A stretch of DNA of 64,000 bases, taken from JBGVSA01 sp049840475. GTDB lineage: Bacteria > Pseudomonadota > Gammaproteobacteria > Burkholderiales > Rhodocyclaceae. Each line of letters opens with the position of its first letter. Positions within the stretch are counted from its first letter, which is position 1. Location of the stretch: positions 1,488,001 through 1,552,000 of the forward strand of contig JASGKX010000001.1 of assembly GCA_049840475.1 (NCBI GenBank), in the 5' to 3' direction. The translations under genes were made by a program, and so were the position numbers. This document shows, piece after piece, positions 37,173 through 46,934 of the stretch. The notes beneath the pieces are model-generated. The model was not told the DNA's origin. It searched no databases and saw only the letters and a program-made list of their open reading frames with translations.

Positions 37173-37951
37173 ATGCCCTGCATCGCACCTTGCTGTCGGC
37201 GCGTAGCTGGCTCGTACCGGTGGGCCTGATCCTGCTCTGGGAAGCCAGCATCCGCCTTCATTGGGTTGGACCGAACGTGCTCACGTCGTGGGGCGACGTA
37301 CTGGGCGCGCTGCACACCCCCGAAGCCGCCGACGTGTGGCAAGGCTGGTTGTGGACCGCGCGCCGGCTCGGCAGCGGCGTGGCACTGGGCGCATCCGCGG
37401 GCCTTGGGCTGGGCATGCTGCTGGCGCTGTCGGATCGGGCCGAGCGGTTGATCGGCCCGAGCTTTCATGGCGTTCGGCAGGTTGCATTGTTCGCGTGGAT
37501 TCCGCTCATCACCGCCTGGTTTGGTAATGGTGAATGGGGCAAGACGGTGTTCGTCGCCACCGCCGCGTTCTACCCGATGGCGATGGGCAGCATCGACGGC
37601 CTGCGCGGCGTGCCGCGCGCGTGGCGCGAAGTCGGTGCCGTGCTCAAGCTGGGGCCTGTGCAACGTCTGGCCCGAATCCTGTTGCCTGCTGCCGCGCCGT
37701 CGATCCTCGCAGGCCTGCAACTGAGCCTGATCTACGGCTGGCTCGCCGCCATCGGTGCGGAGTACATGCTCGGCGTGGGCGTCGGCCTGGGCAATGTGCT
37801 GGAAGCCGGTCGCGAGCAGTTCCGCATGGATCTCGTGCTCTTGGGGTTGTGCGTCATCGGGTTGTCGGGGGCGGCCATCAATGCCGCCTTCGATCGCCTG
37901 CGCCGCCATGTACTGCGCTGGCGCGCGGCCAATGCGGGGGCGGCCGTCTAG
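37169..37951 (+). CDS. ABC transporter permease, SsuC/TauC type (second)
   Basis: A 260-residue permease with EAA loop REVGAVLKLGPVQRLARILLPAAAPSILAGLQLSLIYGW. It is related to, but clearly different from, the first permease. The ATG overlaps the previous stop. No ATPase gene follows: after a 169-base gap comes ridA. The ATP-binding subunit must be encoded elsewhere or shared with another transporter. Confidence 0.88.
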   Translation: MNALHRTLLSARSWLVPVGLILLWEASIRLHWVGPNVLTSWGDVLGALHTPEAADVWQGWLWTARRLGSGVALGASAGLGLGMLLALSDRAERLIGPSFHGVRQVALFAWIPLITAWFGNGEWGKTVFVATAAFYPMAMGSIDGLRGVPRAWREVGAVLKLGPVQRLARILLPAAAPSILAGLQLSLIYGWLAAIGAEYMLGVGVGLGNVLEAGREQFRMDLVLLGLCVIGLSGAAINAAFDRLRRHVLRWRAANAGAAV

Positions 37952-38120
37952 AGCGAATTTGGCGAATCATCGCGAGACGCGTTGTACTTCTCGTGTCCTG
38001 CTCCTCACTTGCAGGCCGTTGCGAGTGAATTCCGGCCAGTTCGCAGGGTGGGGGACCTGTCGCGTAAAATGCGCACTTTGTCGTGCGCCTTGCGCGACTC
38101 ATCCTTCATCGGAGTTCAGC

Positions 38121-38505
38121 ATGTCCAGACAGATCATCGCCACCGCCAATGCACCGGCCGCCATCGGCACCTACTCGCAAGCCGTAGCGAGCAGCGGCAA
38201 GACGGTTCTACCTGTCGGGCCAGATCGGCCTTGATCCGGCCACCATGCAACTGGCCGACGGCTTTGAAGCGCAGGCCGTGCAGGTGTTTGAAAACCTCAA
38301 GGCCGTGGCGGATGCCTCGGGTGGTTCGCTGGCTGACGCGGTAAAGGTCAATATCTTCATGACCGACCTGTCCAACTTCGCCAAGGTCAACGAGATCATG
38401 GCCCGCTATTTCAGCGAGCCGTATCCGGCTCGCGCAGCGGTTGGCGTGGCCTCGCTGCCGCGCGGTGCGGTGGTCGAAGCCGACGCCGTGCTGGTACTGG
38501 GCTGA
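38121..38505 (+). pseudogene. ridA: RidA-family enamine/imine deaminase, frameshifted
   Basis: The sequence encodes a normal RidA of about 127 residues in two frames. The first begins MSRQIIATANAPAAIGTYSQAV at ATG 38121 (GGAG upstream); the second continues with GQIGLDPATMQLADGF through YPARAAVGVASLPRGAVVEADAV to the stop at 38505. One extra T at 38206-38207 breaks the KTVYLSGQIG region. The catalytic arginine (PARAAV) and glutamate are intact in the second frame. RidA removes reactive 2-aminoacrylate-type enamines. A one-base sequencing error is as likely as a real mutation. Confidence 0.85.
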
Positions 38506-38546
38506 TCGCGCGATCCGCATGATGACGGTGCGCGACATGCGCCGGA

Positions 38547-40611
38547 ATGCCGCCCATGGGCGCGGCTGAGTCGTCCGCCAGCGCTGGCGCGCGCAAGACG
38601 AACGCGCTCGCCGGCCGGCTGGCCAAGCTCGGGCTGTATAACGACGACGACATCCTGCTGCACCTGCCGCTGCGCTATGAGGACGAGACGCAGGTCACGC
38701 CCATTGCGCAGTTGCCGTTCGGCGAATCTGCCCAGGTGCTTGGCACGGTCGAGACGGCGGAGGTCATGCTGCGTCCGCGTCGCCAGTTCGTGTGTTCAAC
38801 TGCGTGACGACACCGGCGTCGTCACGCTGCGCTTCATCAATTTCTATCCCTCGATCCAGAAGCAGCTTGCCGTGGGCAAGCTCGTGCGGGCCTTTGGCGA
38901 AGTGCGCGGTGGCTTCTGGGGCGACGAAATGGTCCACCCGCGCGTGGTGCCGGTGGTCGAAGGCCAAGAACTGCCCGCAACGCTCACGCCTGTGTATCCG
39001 ACCACGGCGGGACTCGCGCAGAGTGCGCTGCGCAAGCTGGTCGAGCGCGCCTTCCTGCGCAGCAAGCTTGGCGATCCGTTACCCGACGCCTTGCGCGCTG
39101 CGCTGCGTCTGCCGGGTTGGGAGCGCAGTCTGCGCTTCTTGCATCAACCTACCCCGGGTACGCGGCTGGAGTCGCTTGACGACCGCAGTCATCCGGCATG
39201 GCGCCGCATCAAGTTCGATGAACTGCTTGTGCAGCAGCTTTCATTGCGACGTGCCCATGCAGAGCGGCGCGCACACAGCGCACCTGCCTTGCCCGCGCGC
39301 GGCCACCTGACCGCAGGCCTCATCAACACCTTGCCCTTTGCGCTGACCGGTGCACAGACACGCGCGGTCAACGAGATCGCGCTTGAACTGGCGCAGCCAC
39401 ATCCCATGCAGCGCTTGTTGCAGGGTGACGTGGGCAGTGGCAAGACCATCGTTGCCGCGTTGGCCATGTTGCAGGCTGTGGAAAACGGCTATCAGACCGC
39501 ATTGATGGCGCCGACCGAAATTCTTGCCGAGCAACACTATCGCAAGCTCGCCGGGTGGCTCGCGCCGCTCGGCATCGAAGTCGCGTGGCTCGCCGGTTCG
39601 CAGAAGAAGCGCGAGCGCGAGGCCATGCTCGCCAAGATTGCAGAAGGTTCCGCCCTGATGATCGTCGGCACCCATGCGCTGATCGAAGAAACCGTGGCGC
39701 TTGAACGATTGGGCCTCGCAGTGGTGGACGAGCAGCATCGCTTTGGCGTGAAACAGCGCCTGGCTCTGCGTGAGAAGGTCGACGGACAACTCCCGCACAT
39801 GCTGATGATGAGCGCCACGCCGATCCCGCGCACGCTCGCCATGAGCTACATGGCCGACCTGGATGTCTCGGTGCTCGATGAACTGCCACCCGGCCGCACG
39901 CCGGTGCACACGCATGTCGTCGCCGATCGTCGTCGCGACGAGGTTGTGGCGCGCGTGCGCGACGCCTGCCATGAAGGACGCCAGGCGTATTGGGTGTGCC
40001 CGTTGATCGAAGAGAGCGAAACCCTGGAACTCCAGACGGCGGTCGCCACCTTTGAAGCGCTCACGGCAGAGTTGCCCGAGCTGCGTGTCGGACTGGTGCA
40101 CGGTCGCCTCAAGCCTGACGAGAAGGCCGCCGTCATGGACGCCTTCACCCGCAATGAAGTGCAATTGTTGGTGGCCACCACCGTCATCGAGGTGGGCGTG
40201 GATGTGCCCAACGCGTCGTTGATGGTCATCGAACACGCTGAGCGCTTTGGTCTGGCGCAGCTTCATCAATTGCGCGGACGGGTCGGGCGCGGTGCGGCGG
40301 CGTCGAGTTGCGTGCTGCTCTATTCCGCACCGCTGTCCCAGAACGGGCGGGCGCGGCTCAAGGCGATCTTTGAAACCACCGATGGTTTTGAGATCGCTCG
40401 TCGCGATCTGCAGTTGCGCGGGCCGGGCGAGTTCGTCGGCGCGCGGCAGAGTGGGGTGCCGCTGCTGCGATATGCGGATATCGAGGCGGACGTCGACCTG
40501 CTTGAGCTGGCACGGCAGGCGGCGGATGACATGCTGTGTTCATACCCGGAGGCGGTGGAGGATATTCTTGGGCGCTGGCATGGTGGGCGGGAGTCGTTGC
40601 TCAAGGCTTGA
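38547..40611 (+). CDS. recG: ATP-dependent DNA helicase RecG (frameshift in the data)
   Basis: About 687 residues if one extra base is removed. The N-terminal frame (MPPMGAAESSA... RRQFV) and the following frame (QLRDDTGVVTLRF...) join at about 38791-38794, where an extra T appears in TTCGTGTGTTC. The rest is intact: wedge domain, then helicase motifs GDVGSGKTIVA (Walker A), DEQHRFG (DExH), MSATPIPRTLA and QLRGRVGRG. RecG remodels stalled forks and Holliday junctions. An internal restart within the second frame is unlikely to give a working wedge domain. Since only one indel is present, a sequence error is likely. Confidence 0.9.
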
Positions 40612-41783
40612 GCTGCGCTTTTTGAAGCCCTTTTTTGCTTGATGCGGGGTTGTTCGGGACTGACCTCGACTGCTTGATTACGTAGGCAGGGAGTTCTTTC
40701 TCCACGAAAAATACGGCATGTCGCTCTGCTGCCGAATAAGCGCATTCCTGAGTGGGTCGTTTATCAACGGTAGTCTTGACTGCTGAAGCTCGACGGCCGG
40801 GAGTTCGCCCCGGCGGGCGAGTAACTTCTTTGTTATCGACAAAGAAGTCACCAAGAAAGCGACCCCTGCATCGCCGCCAGCCTGCGGCTGGTTCCCTGCG
40901 CTACTCGCCAAGTCAGGCGGCTGCGGAACTCGCCCTTCGGGCTCAGACAGTCCTCGCCGACCCGCTGCGCGGGCAACCTGACTTGCCTGCGTTGCTCGGC
41001 GGCTCAAAAGGGGCCGGCCATAGCAAACATTTGAATATGCATGGAGCTAGAACCTCTTCATCGTGTGTGGCGCACCGTGCGCGCACCGCAAAGCGCATGC
41101 AACAGGCGCAGCGAGGTTTCAGATGTCGCGGTAGTGCGTAGAGCGGAGAAGCGATACGTCATCCGCCGTTTGTGAACTGGCGATGCTGTTCGATCAGCTA
41201 CGGCGCTTGATTGGCGAGCGCACTAAAGCGAGCACGAGTATCTAGAAACAGGGGCTTTTGCCGTTCGCTCGAACAACCGTGTTGCGAGGTGTGGGCTCCC
41301 CATTCAGCGTCGCCGAGCAGCACAGGGCGAGAAGGTTGCGGCGGTAGCCGTCGGCGAGGACTGTCTGAGCCCGAAGGGCGAGTTCCGCAGCCGCCTTCTC
41401 GACCGCGCAGCGCAGGGGATCGGCCAACGGCCGACGATGCTGTGGGGCCGCTTCTTTGGTGACTTTCTTGTCGGGGACAAGAAAGTTACTCGCCCGCCGG
41501 GGCGAACTCCCGGCCAACGCACTCAAGCAGTCGCGACGAAGCTCGAACAACCAACCCAAAGGCAAGAAAGGGCTTCTGTTTCGATAACAAAGAAGTTACT
41601 CGCTCGCCGGGACGAACTCCCGGCCAACGTAATCAAGTAGTCGAGACCACGGTTGGTAGATGAAAGCCAAAGCAAGAAGGGGCTGTTGTCGCCGCCGGCA
41701 CCGGGCAGCAATGGTGGATAACGCTTCACCCTTCCGCCCAACGGTGATGCCAATCACCGACAGCCCCACCCACCGTCATTTCA
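40612..41783. other. Gene-less region between convergent recG and chemoreceptor genes
   Basis: About 1.2 kb with no credible gene. It contains the second copy of the composite repeat (40779-41576) plus a degenerate extra terminus at about 41578-41640 (ATAACAAAGAAGTTACTCG). 40612-40778 and 41641-41783 show nothing recognisable. Confidence 0.8.
40779..41576 (-). repeat. Composite structured repeat, copy 2 (inverted)
   Basis: Inverted relative to copy 1: half B reads on the plus strand (about 40779-41020), half A on the minus strand (about 41238-41576). The centre also aligns, with ACACGATGAAGAGGTT shared on the opposite strand. Outer stems are AAGTCAGG 40910-40917 with CCTGACTT 40977-40984, and CGAGAAGG 41328-41335 with CCTTCTCG 41394-41401. 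The middle hairpin of half A here is TCGGCC/GGCCGA (41420-41434), different in sequence from copy 1 but fully paired. Confidence 0.85.
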
Positions 41784-43415
41784 TCAAAGCGAAAACCGCT
41801 TGATCGTCCCATCCAGCCGTTCTGCAATCCCACCCAGAGCGGTGGACAGATCATGCGTCTCGCCTGCCGCTGCATTGTTCTCCGCACTGGTCGACGCAAT
41901 GCGTTCAATGTGCCGCGTGATGTCCTGGCTCGCGGCGCTCTGCTCCTTGATCGCCATGGCGATGTCCGCCGTGTGTTGCGCGGTATTGCGCGACAACTGC
42001 TCAATGCGGTGGAGCGCCTCGGCCACGTGCTCGGTGCTCGCCACGCCCTTGCCGATTTCTTCGCTGGCCGCGTGCATGTCGGCAGCGGCCGTGCTGGTGT
42101 CCTTCTGCACACCGTCAATCTTGCCCGTGATGTCGAGCGTGGCGGCGGTGGTGCGCTCGGCGAGCTTGCGCACTTCGTCGGCGACGACGGCGAAGCCGCG
42201 ACCTTGCTCGCCCGCGCGTGCGGCTTCGATGGCGGCGTTGAGGGCCAGCAGGTTGGTCTGGTCCGCGATCTCCTTGATGACCATGACGATGCTGCCGATT
42301 TCGTCCGAGCGACGGTTCAGCGAGTTGACGAGTTCGGCCGATCGCTGAATGGAAGTTGCCACTTCGCGGATATGGTCCGCCGTGTTGCGGGCAGCGTCGA
42401 CACTGTCCGCGGCCGTCTGCGCGGCGTGATGCGTTTCGTCTTCGACGGCGCGGGCACGATCGGCGACGTGAGCGATGCTGGTCGTCAGTTCGTCGATAGC
42501 AGCGGCAGTGGCGCCGGCGGCTTCGGCTTGTTGGTGTGATGCTTCTGTCACGCGCATGGCGGCGTCATTCAGCGTTTGGGCGGCTTCAACCAACTGCGCG
42601 GAATTCTGCCCAGCGTCGCCGATGACGATGCACATGCCTTCAAGCAGATGGTTGACGGCCTGAGAGGTGCGCGCGATTTCGTCGGTGCCTTCGGTCGGCA
42701 TACGCATGCCGATGCGGCCGCTGCGTTCGATGTGCTGCACGGTGTCCTGCATGGCGCGCAGCGGACGGCGGATGCTGCGGATGATCAGCCAGGCGCCGAA
42801 GCAGCCGAGCGCCAAGGCGGCGGCGACGATGCCGGCGGTCAGCCCGGTGATGCTGGCGCGGATGGCACCCAGCGCACCGTCGATGGCCTTGATGCGCGCG
42901 TCCGATTGCTTGGCGAGCTTGTCGAAACCGCCGATGAGGTTCTGCGCCTGCTTCTTGGACGGCTCGAACGCGTCGTTCACCTGCAGCGACGAGGCGTAGG
43001 TGCCGTTCTTGATCTTCGCGACAGCGTCTTGCATGCCGGCGCTGTACGCGGCCATGACTTTTTCGATGTCTTCCAGCGCGCGGCGATCATCGGCGCTGGA
43101 GAGCTTGCGCACTTCCTCTGCACTGCTGCCAACGGCTTGCAGCGATTTGTTCCACTTGCCCAGGTATTCGTCGATGAGCTTGGTGTCGCCGACAGAGAGG
43201 AACACGTCCTTCTCGTCGCGGCGCAGTTTGCTGACGCGCAGTTGCGCCGTCAGCAGCGCACGATACGTGCTGATGTCGCGATCGAGCAGTTCGCTGACTT
43301 GCCGGTATTGGCGCGTCATGCCGAAGATGCCGACGCCGCCCACGGCGACCAGCAGGATGATGAGAATGGCAAAGCCCGACGCAACGCGCTGGGCGATGGT
43401 GAGTCGTGACAGCAT
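41784..43415 (-). CDS. Methyl-accepting chemotaxis protein (four-helix-bundle sensor)
   Basis: A 543-residue transmembrane chemoreceptor. TM1 is at residues 12-33 (ASGFAILIILLVAVGGVGIFG), then a periplasmic helical sensor with LLDRDISTYRALLTAQLRVSKLRRDEKDVFLS (4HB_MCP type), TM2 near residue 200, a HAMP domain (RRPLRAMQDTVQHIERSGRIGMRMP) and a signalling domain with the hairpin tip IADQTNLLALNAAIEAARAGEQGRGFAVVADEVRKLAERT. Its ligand is unknown. It has no neighbouring che gene. 43416-43657 upstream is non-coding and should hold its promoter. Confidence 0.92.
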   Translation of the reverse strand: MLSRLTIAQRVASGFAILIILLVAVGGVGIFGMTRQYRQVSELLDRDISTYRALLTAQLRVSKLRRDEKDVFLSVGDTKLIDEYLGKWNKSLQAVGSSAEEVRKLSSADDRRALEDIEKVMAAYSAGMQDAVAKIKNGTYASSLQVNDAFEPSKKQAQNLIGGFDKLAKQSDARIKAIDGALGAIRASITGLTAGIVAAALALGCFGAWLIIRSIRRPLRAMQDTVQHIERSGRIGMRMPTEGTDEIARTSQAVNHLLEGMCIVIGDAGQNSAQLVEAAQTLNDAAMRVTEASHQQAEAAGATAAAIDELTTSIAHVADRARAVEDETHHAAQTAADSVDAARNTADHIREVATSIQRSAELVNSLNRRSDEIGSIVMVIKEIADQTNLLALNAAIEAARAGEQGRGFAVVADEVRKLAERTTAATLDITGKIDGVQKDTSTAAADMHAASEEIGKGVASTEHVAEALHRIEQLSRNTAQHTADIAMAIKEQSAASQDITRHIERIASTSAENNAAAGETHDLSTALGGIAERLDGTIKRFSL

Positions 43416-43657
43416 GATTCCAACTCCGATCAGGGTGCCCGTATGCTCGGGCTCGAATGACCCGTGCGGGGCGCGCGGGCGATGGCGCCACGGATGGCGG
43501 CGAGTCCGTTGTGGACGGCCGATGGCGCGACACCTTTAGGGAAAACCCTTATGTGGTGCTTGATCGAAGTTGGTAAATGGCCTGCAAACCCGCGCCAGTG
43601 TTGGCGATGCGGGATTTGCGTAATTTTGTAACGACGCTTGTAAACAGCGCCCCGGGA

Positions 43658-44293
43658 TCAGCTTGCTGCGGCCGCCACTGCGTCGCGCCAGGCTTGCGGC
43701 TTTCCTAGATAGGGGCCGGGAGAGAGCAGGCGCATGGCACCGTCGCGCTCCAGCGCAAAGGTGGGATAGCCGCCTCCACCGACGCTGCGTAACAAGGTGT
43801 TGGATTCGCGCGCATGAGTCGCCACGCGAGGTGCGGCGGCGTCGAACTCTCGCTCGAAGGCTGCGGTGTCGAGGCCGATTTCCTGCGCCAGCGCTACGAG
43901 CACTGCGCGGTCTGAAACGCGCCGGCCGTCGATGTAATGTGCAGTCTGGACGCGCGCCAGCATGTCCAGTCCATTGCCGTCGAGCGCTTGCGCTGCAAGG
44001 ATGGCGGCGATGGGCGGATCGGAGTCGAATACGGCGGTATGGTCGCGCAGCAGGATGTCGAAGTAGTCCTGCCCGAACGTTTGGCCAGACAGGGCGGAGA
44101 TACGTCGGTCATGTTGCACGACGTAGTTGCGCAGTTGGTCAGTCACCGGCTGCCGGTTCGCGCCCGAGAACATCGCGCCGCCATGTAGCGCGATGGTCAC
44201 GCCGGGCAGGTCGCGTACGGCACGCACCAGCGGGGCGGCACCGTAGCACCAGCCGCACAGCGGGTCGTAGATGTAATGCAGGGTCGAGGACAT
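43658..44293 (-). CDS. DsbA-family protein (FrnE-like thioredoxin fold)
   Basis: A 211-residue thioredoxin-fold protein with CGWC (in YIDPLCGWCYG-type context, YDPLCGWCYGAAPL) at residues 13-16. No signal peptide is visible, so it is probably cytoplasmic, as for the FrnE/DsbA-like polyketide-type isomerase group. The cis-proline lies in GGGGYPTFALE. The start at 44293 is chosen because the frame upstream of it is not family-like and overlaps ubiC on the other strand. Substrate unknown. Confidence 0.82.
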   Translation of the reverse strand: MSSTLHYIYDPLCGWCYGAAPLVRAVRDLPGVTIALHGGAMFSGANRQPVTDQLRNYVVQHDRRISALSGQTFGQDYFDILLRDHTAVFDSDPPIAAILAAQALDGNGLDMLARVQTAHYIDGRRVSDRAVLVALAQEIGLDTAAFEREFDAAAPRVATHARESNTLLRSVGGGGYPTFALERDGAMRLLSPGPYLGKPQAWRDAVAAAAS

Positions 44294-44420
44294 GAAGCTG
44301 CTCCGGCAGACGTGCCGCAGGCCGGCACGCCCGCGACTATACAGGCAGCCCGTGCGATTCCTCGCATGGGCGTTTTGCCACATACAGGCACGACGGCGCG
44401 GTTCTTGAGAAAATAGTGCT

Positions 44421-44972
44421 ATGAGTATTCGCATCCCCCTGCATGCCCGCCGTGATTGCTGGCGCGCGCCGCCGCCTGCGCGGCCTGATCCCCTGCATCC
44501 CTGGCTGACAGACCCCGGTTCGCTCACCGCTCGCATCGCTGCGCGCTGCAAGCGTGTTTCTGTGCGTGTGCTGGCGCAGCACATGGCCACGCCGCATGCC
44601 GACGAGGCCGCCATCCTTGGCACGCGACGCGGCGAGCGCGTGTGGTTGCGCGAGGTGCTGTTGCTCGCCGATGGTCGCCCGGTGGTCTACGCGCGCTCGC
44701 TGATGCCGCGTGAACGCGGCTGGCGTTTGTTCGGCACCATCGGCTCGCGTCCGCTCGGGCACGCGCTGTTTGCCGATCCGCGTGTGAGCCGGGGCCACCT
44801 GACGGCGCGACGACTCGATATGCGCGATAGACGCTATCATCGCGCGGTCGCCGTTGCCGAGGCGGCCCAGGGTACGGCGCTGTGGGCGCGCCGCTCGCTC
44901 TTTACCCGCAACGCCGGGCGCCTGCTGGTGTGCGAAGTCTTCCTGGCATCCATTCTCGATCTACCGACATGA
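44421..44972 (+). CDS. ubiC: Chorismate lyase UbiC
   Basis: A 183-residue enzyme converting chorismate to 4-hydroxybenzoate plus pyruvate, the first step of ubiquinone synthesis. Family marks are the N-terminal WL-DPGSLTARI segment, WLREVLLLADGRPVVYARSLMP and RRSLFTRNAGRLLVCEVFL near the C-terminus, with the conserved arginine and glutamate that bind the product. The stop overlaps ubiA (ATGA), so product transfer to the prenyltransferase is genetically coupled. Confidence 0.92.
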   Translation: MSIRIPLHARRDCWRAPPPARPDPLHPWLTDPGSLTARIAARCKRVSVRVLAQHMATPHADEAAILGTRRGERVWLREVLLLADGRPVVYARSLMPRERGWRLFGTIGSRPLGHALFADPRVSRGHLTARRLDMRDRRYHRAVAVAEAAQGTALWARRSLFTRNAGRLLVCEVFLASILDLPT

Positions 44973-45853
44973 ACCTTACTCAACGCCTTGATGCTTACGA
45001 AAGGCTGATGCGGCTGGACAAGCCGATCGGCATATTGCTGCTGCTTTGGCCCACGCTGTGGTCGCTCTGGGCCAGCGGGGCGGGGCGCCCGAATTTCATG
45101 ATCGTGTGGATCTTCGTTGTCGGCACCGTGCTCATGCGTTCGGCGGGCTGCGTGGTCAATGACTGGGCCGACCGCGATTTCGACGGCCACGTCAAACGCA
45201 CCGCCAAGCGTCCGCTCATCACCGGCGAAGTGGGCGGGCGCGAAGCGTTGATCCTTGCCGGCGCGCTGACCTTGCTTGCCGGCTGCCTGATTTTGCCGCT
45301 CAATCGCCTGGTGTGGGCGCTGTCGGTGGTGGCGGTGGCGCTGGCGGCGACCTATCCGTTCTTCAAGCGTTTTTTCGCCATTCCGCAGGCATACCTGGGT
45401 ATCGCTTTCGGCTTTGGTATTCCCATGGCCTACGCAGCGCAGCAGATGCAGGTGCCGCTGGTGGCGTGGGTCATGCTGCTCGGCAATATCTTCTGGGCCG
45501 TGGCTTACGACACTGAATACGCGATGGTCAACCGCGACGACGACCTGAAGCTCGGCATGCGTACTTCGGCGATCACTTTCGGTCGCTTCGACGTGCTGGC
45601 CGTCATGCTTTGTTATGCCGCGTTTCTCGGCATCATGGTCTGGGTCGGTACGGTGTTGTTCATGGGCTGGATCTACTACGCCGGACTCGTTGGAGCGGCG
45701 GTGCTGGCCGGGTATCACTACACGCTGATCCGCACGCGTAGCCGCGAGGGGTGTTTCAAGGCATTCATCCATAACAACTGGCTGGGCGGCGTGATCTTCA
45801 TCGGCATGGCTGCGGACTATTACGTGCGTGGCTATAGCGCTGCACCGCTATGA
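44969..45853 (+). CDS. ubiA: 4-hydroxybenzoate octaprenyltransferase UbiA
   Basis: A 294-residue integral membrane prenyltransferase that attaches the polyprenyl tail to 4-hydroxybenzoate. It has about eight or nine helices. The first Asp-rich motif is NDWADRDFD, the second DTEYAMVNRDDDLKLG; both bind Mg-prenyl diphosphate. LDKPIGILLLLWPTLW is the usual opening. It is coupled to ubiC upstream and overlaps a metallo-hydrolase downstream (ATGA). Confidence 0.96.
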   Translation: MNLTQRLDAYERLMRLDKPIGILLLLWPTLWSLWASGAGRPNFMIVWIFVVGTVLMRSAGCVVNDWADRDFDGHVKRTAKRPLITGEVGGREALILAGALTLLAGCLILPLNRLVWALSVVAVALAATYPFFKRFFAIPQAYLGIAFGFGIPMAYAAQQMQVPLVAWVMLLGNIFWAVAYDTEYAMVNRDDDLKLGMRTSAITFGRFDVLAVMLCYAAFLGIMVWVGTVLFMGWIYYAGLVGAAVLAGYHYTLIRTRSREGCFKAFIHNNWLGGVIFIGMAADYYVRGYSAAPL

Positions 45854-46929
45854 CAAAGTTGTCCGATACGGCGGCGCGGTTATTCATGTGTTCTGTGGTG
45901 GCGGGGTGCATGTCGCAGAATCCCTATTACGATCCGTCGCGTGCGCATCACCGCGAAAAGGGGTTCGTCAATACGTCGGGTGAGGCATCGGGCAGCCGTA
46001 TCCCCGCGTGGGAAGCGCTCTGGCGCAATCTGCGCGGCGATTTCCGGCCCAAGGCCGAGCCCGATGGCGGTTACGAGAAATTCGCCGCCGACTGGTCCGT
46101 GCCGCTCGATGCCAAGGCCCTGGCTGCAACACCGTCGGCAGGAAAGCGCGTGACCTGGCTGGGCCACGCATCGGTGTTGCTGCAGACGCCAACGGCGACG
46201 GTGCTGACTGATCCTGTGTTCTCCGATCGCGCGGGGCCCACATCCTGGCTCGGTGCGCGCCGTCGCGTGCCGGCGCCGATGACGGCCGAAGCGCTGCCGC
46301 ACCTCGACCTCGTGCTGATTTCGCACAACCACTATGACCATCTCGATGTCGACACCGTGCGCCGCATTCACGCCGCGCAGGGCGACGCGCCGCTGTGGAT
46401 CGTGCCGCTCGGGCTGAAGGCGTGGTTTGAGAACGAGGGCATCCGTAATGTGCGCGAACTCGATTGGTGGGACAGCATCGAATACGCGGGTGTACGTCTT
46501 ACGTTTACGCCGTCGCAGCACTGGAGCAAGCGCACGCCGTGGGACACCAATCAGTCGTTGTGGGGTGGCTTCATGGTGGAGCAGGCGGGCTGGCGGTTTC
46601 TGTACACCGGCGACACGGGGTATTCGAAGGACTTTGTCGAAATCCACAAACGGCTTGGTACTGTCAACTTGTTGGCCGTCCCGATCGGCGCCTACGAGCC
46701 ACGTGACTTCATGCGTCCGCAACATGTGAACCCGGCTGAATCCGTGCGCATCGCGCAAGACGTCGAGGCGCGCCAGGCGTTCGGGGTGCACTGGGGCACA
46801 TTCGAGCTGACGCAAGAATCATTCGACGCACCGCCACGCGATCTGGCGGCGGCGCTCAAGGCCGCACAACTGGCACCCGACTACATCCGTCCGCTGCGGC
46901 ATGGTGAGTCGATCGTCATTCCGGATTGA
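45850..46929 (+). CDS. Beta-lactamase-fold metal-dependent hydrolase, lipoprotein
   Basis: A 359-residue protein of the NAPE-PLD/RomA-like metallo-beta-lactamase group. The N-terminus has a lipobox (VVAGC at about residues 16-20), so it is probably a lipoprotein. The metal motif is ISHNHYDHLD (HxHxDH), with further ligands in YTGDTGYSKD and FGVHWGTFEL. WLGHASVLLQ and TDPVFSDRAGP are typical of this subgroup, which may act on N-acyl phospholipids. The substrate here is unproven. It lies between ubiA and ubiD; the overlap with ubiA indicates co-transcription. Confidence 0.88.
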   Translation: MTKLSDTAARLFMCSVVAGCMSQNPYYDPSRAHHREKGFVNTSGEASGSRIPAWEALWRNLRGDFRPKAEPDGGYEKFAADWSVPLDAKALAATPSAGKRVTWLGHASVLLQTPTATVLTDPVFSDRAGPTSWLGARRRVPAPMTAEALPHLDLVLISHNHYDHLDVDTVRRIHAAQGDAPLWIVPLGLKAWFENEGIRNVRELDWWDSIEYAGVRLTFTPSQHWSKRTPWDTNQSLWGGFMVEQAGWRFLYTGDTGYSKDFVEIHKRLGTVNLLAVPIGAYEPRDFMRPQHVNPAESVRIAQDVEARQAFGVHWGTFELTQESFDAPPRDLAAALKAAQLAPDYIRPLRHGESIVIPD

Positions 46930-46934
46930 ACCTT

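Noticed and set aside
38206..38795. Programmed ribosomal frameshifting in ridA and recG
   Set aside because: No slippery heptamer or downstream pseudoknot is evident at either site, and these families do not use it.
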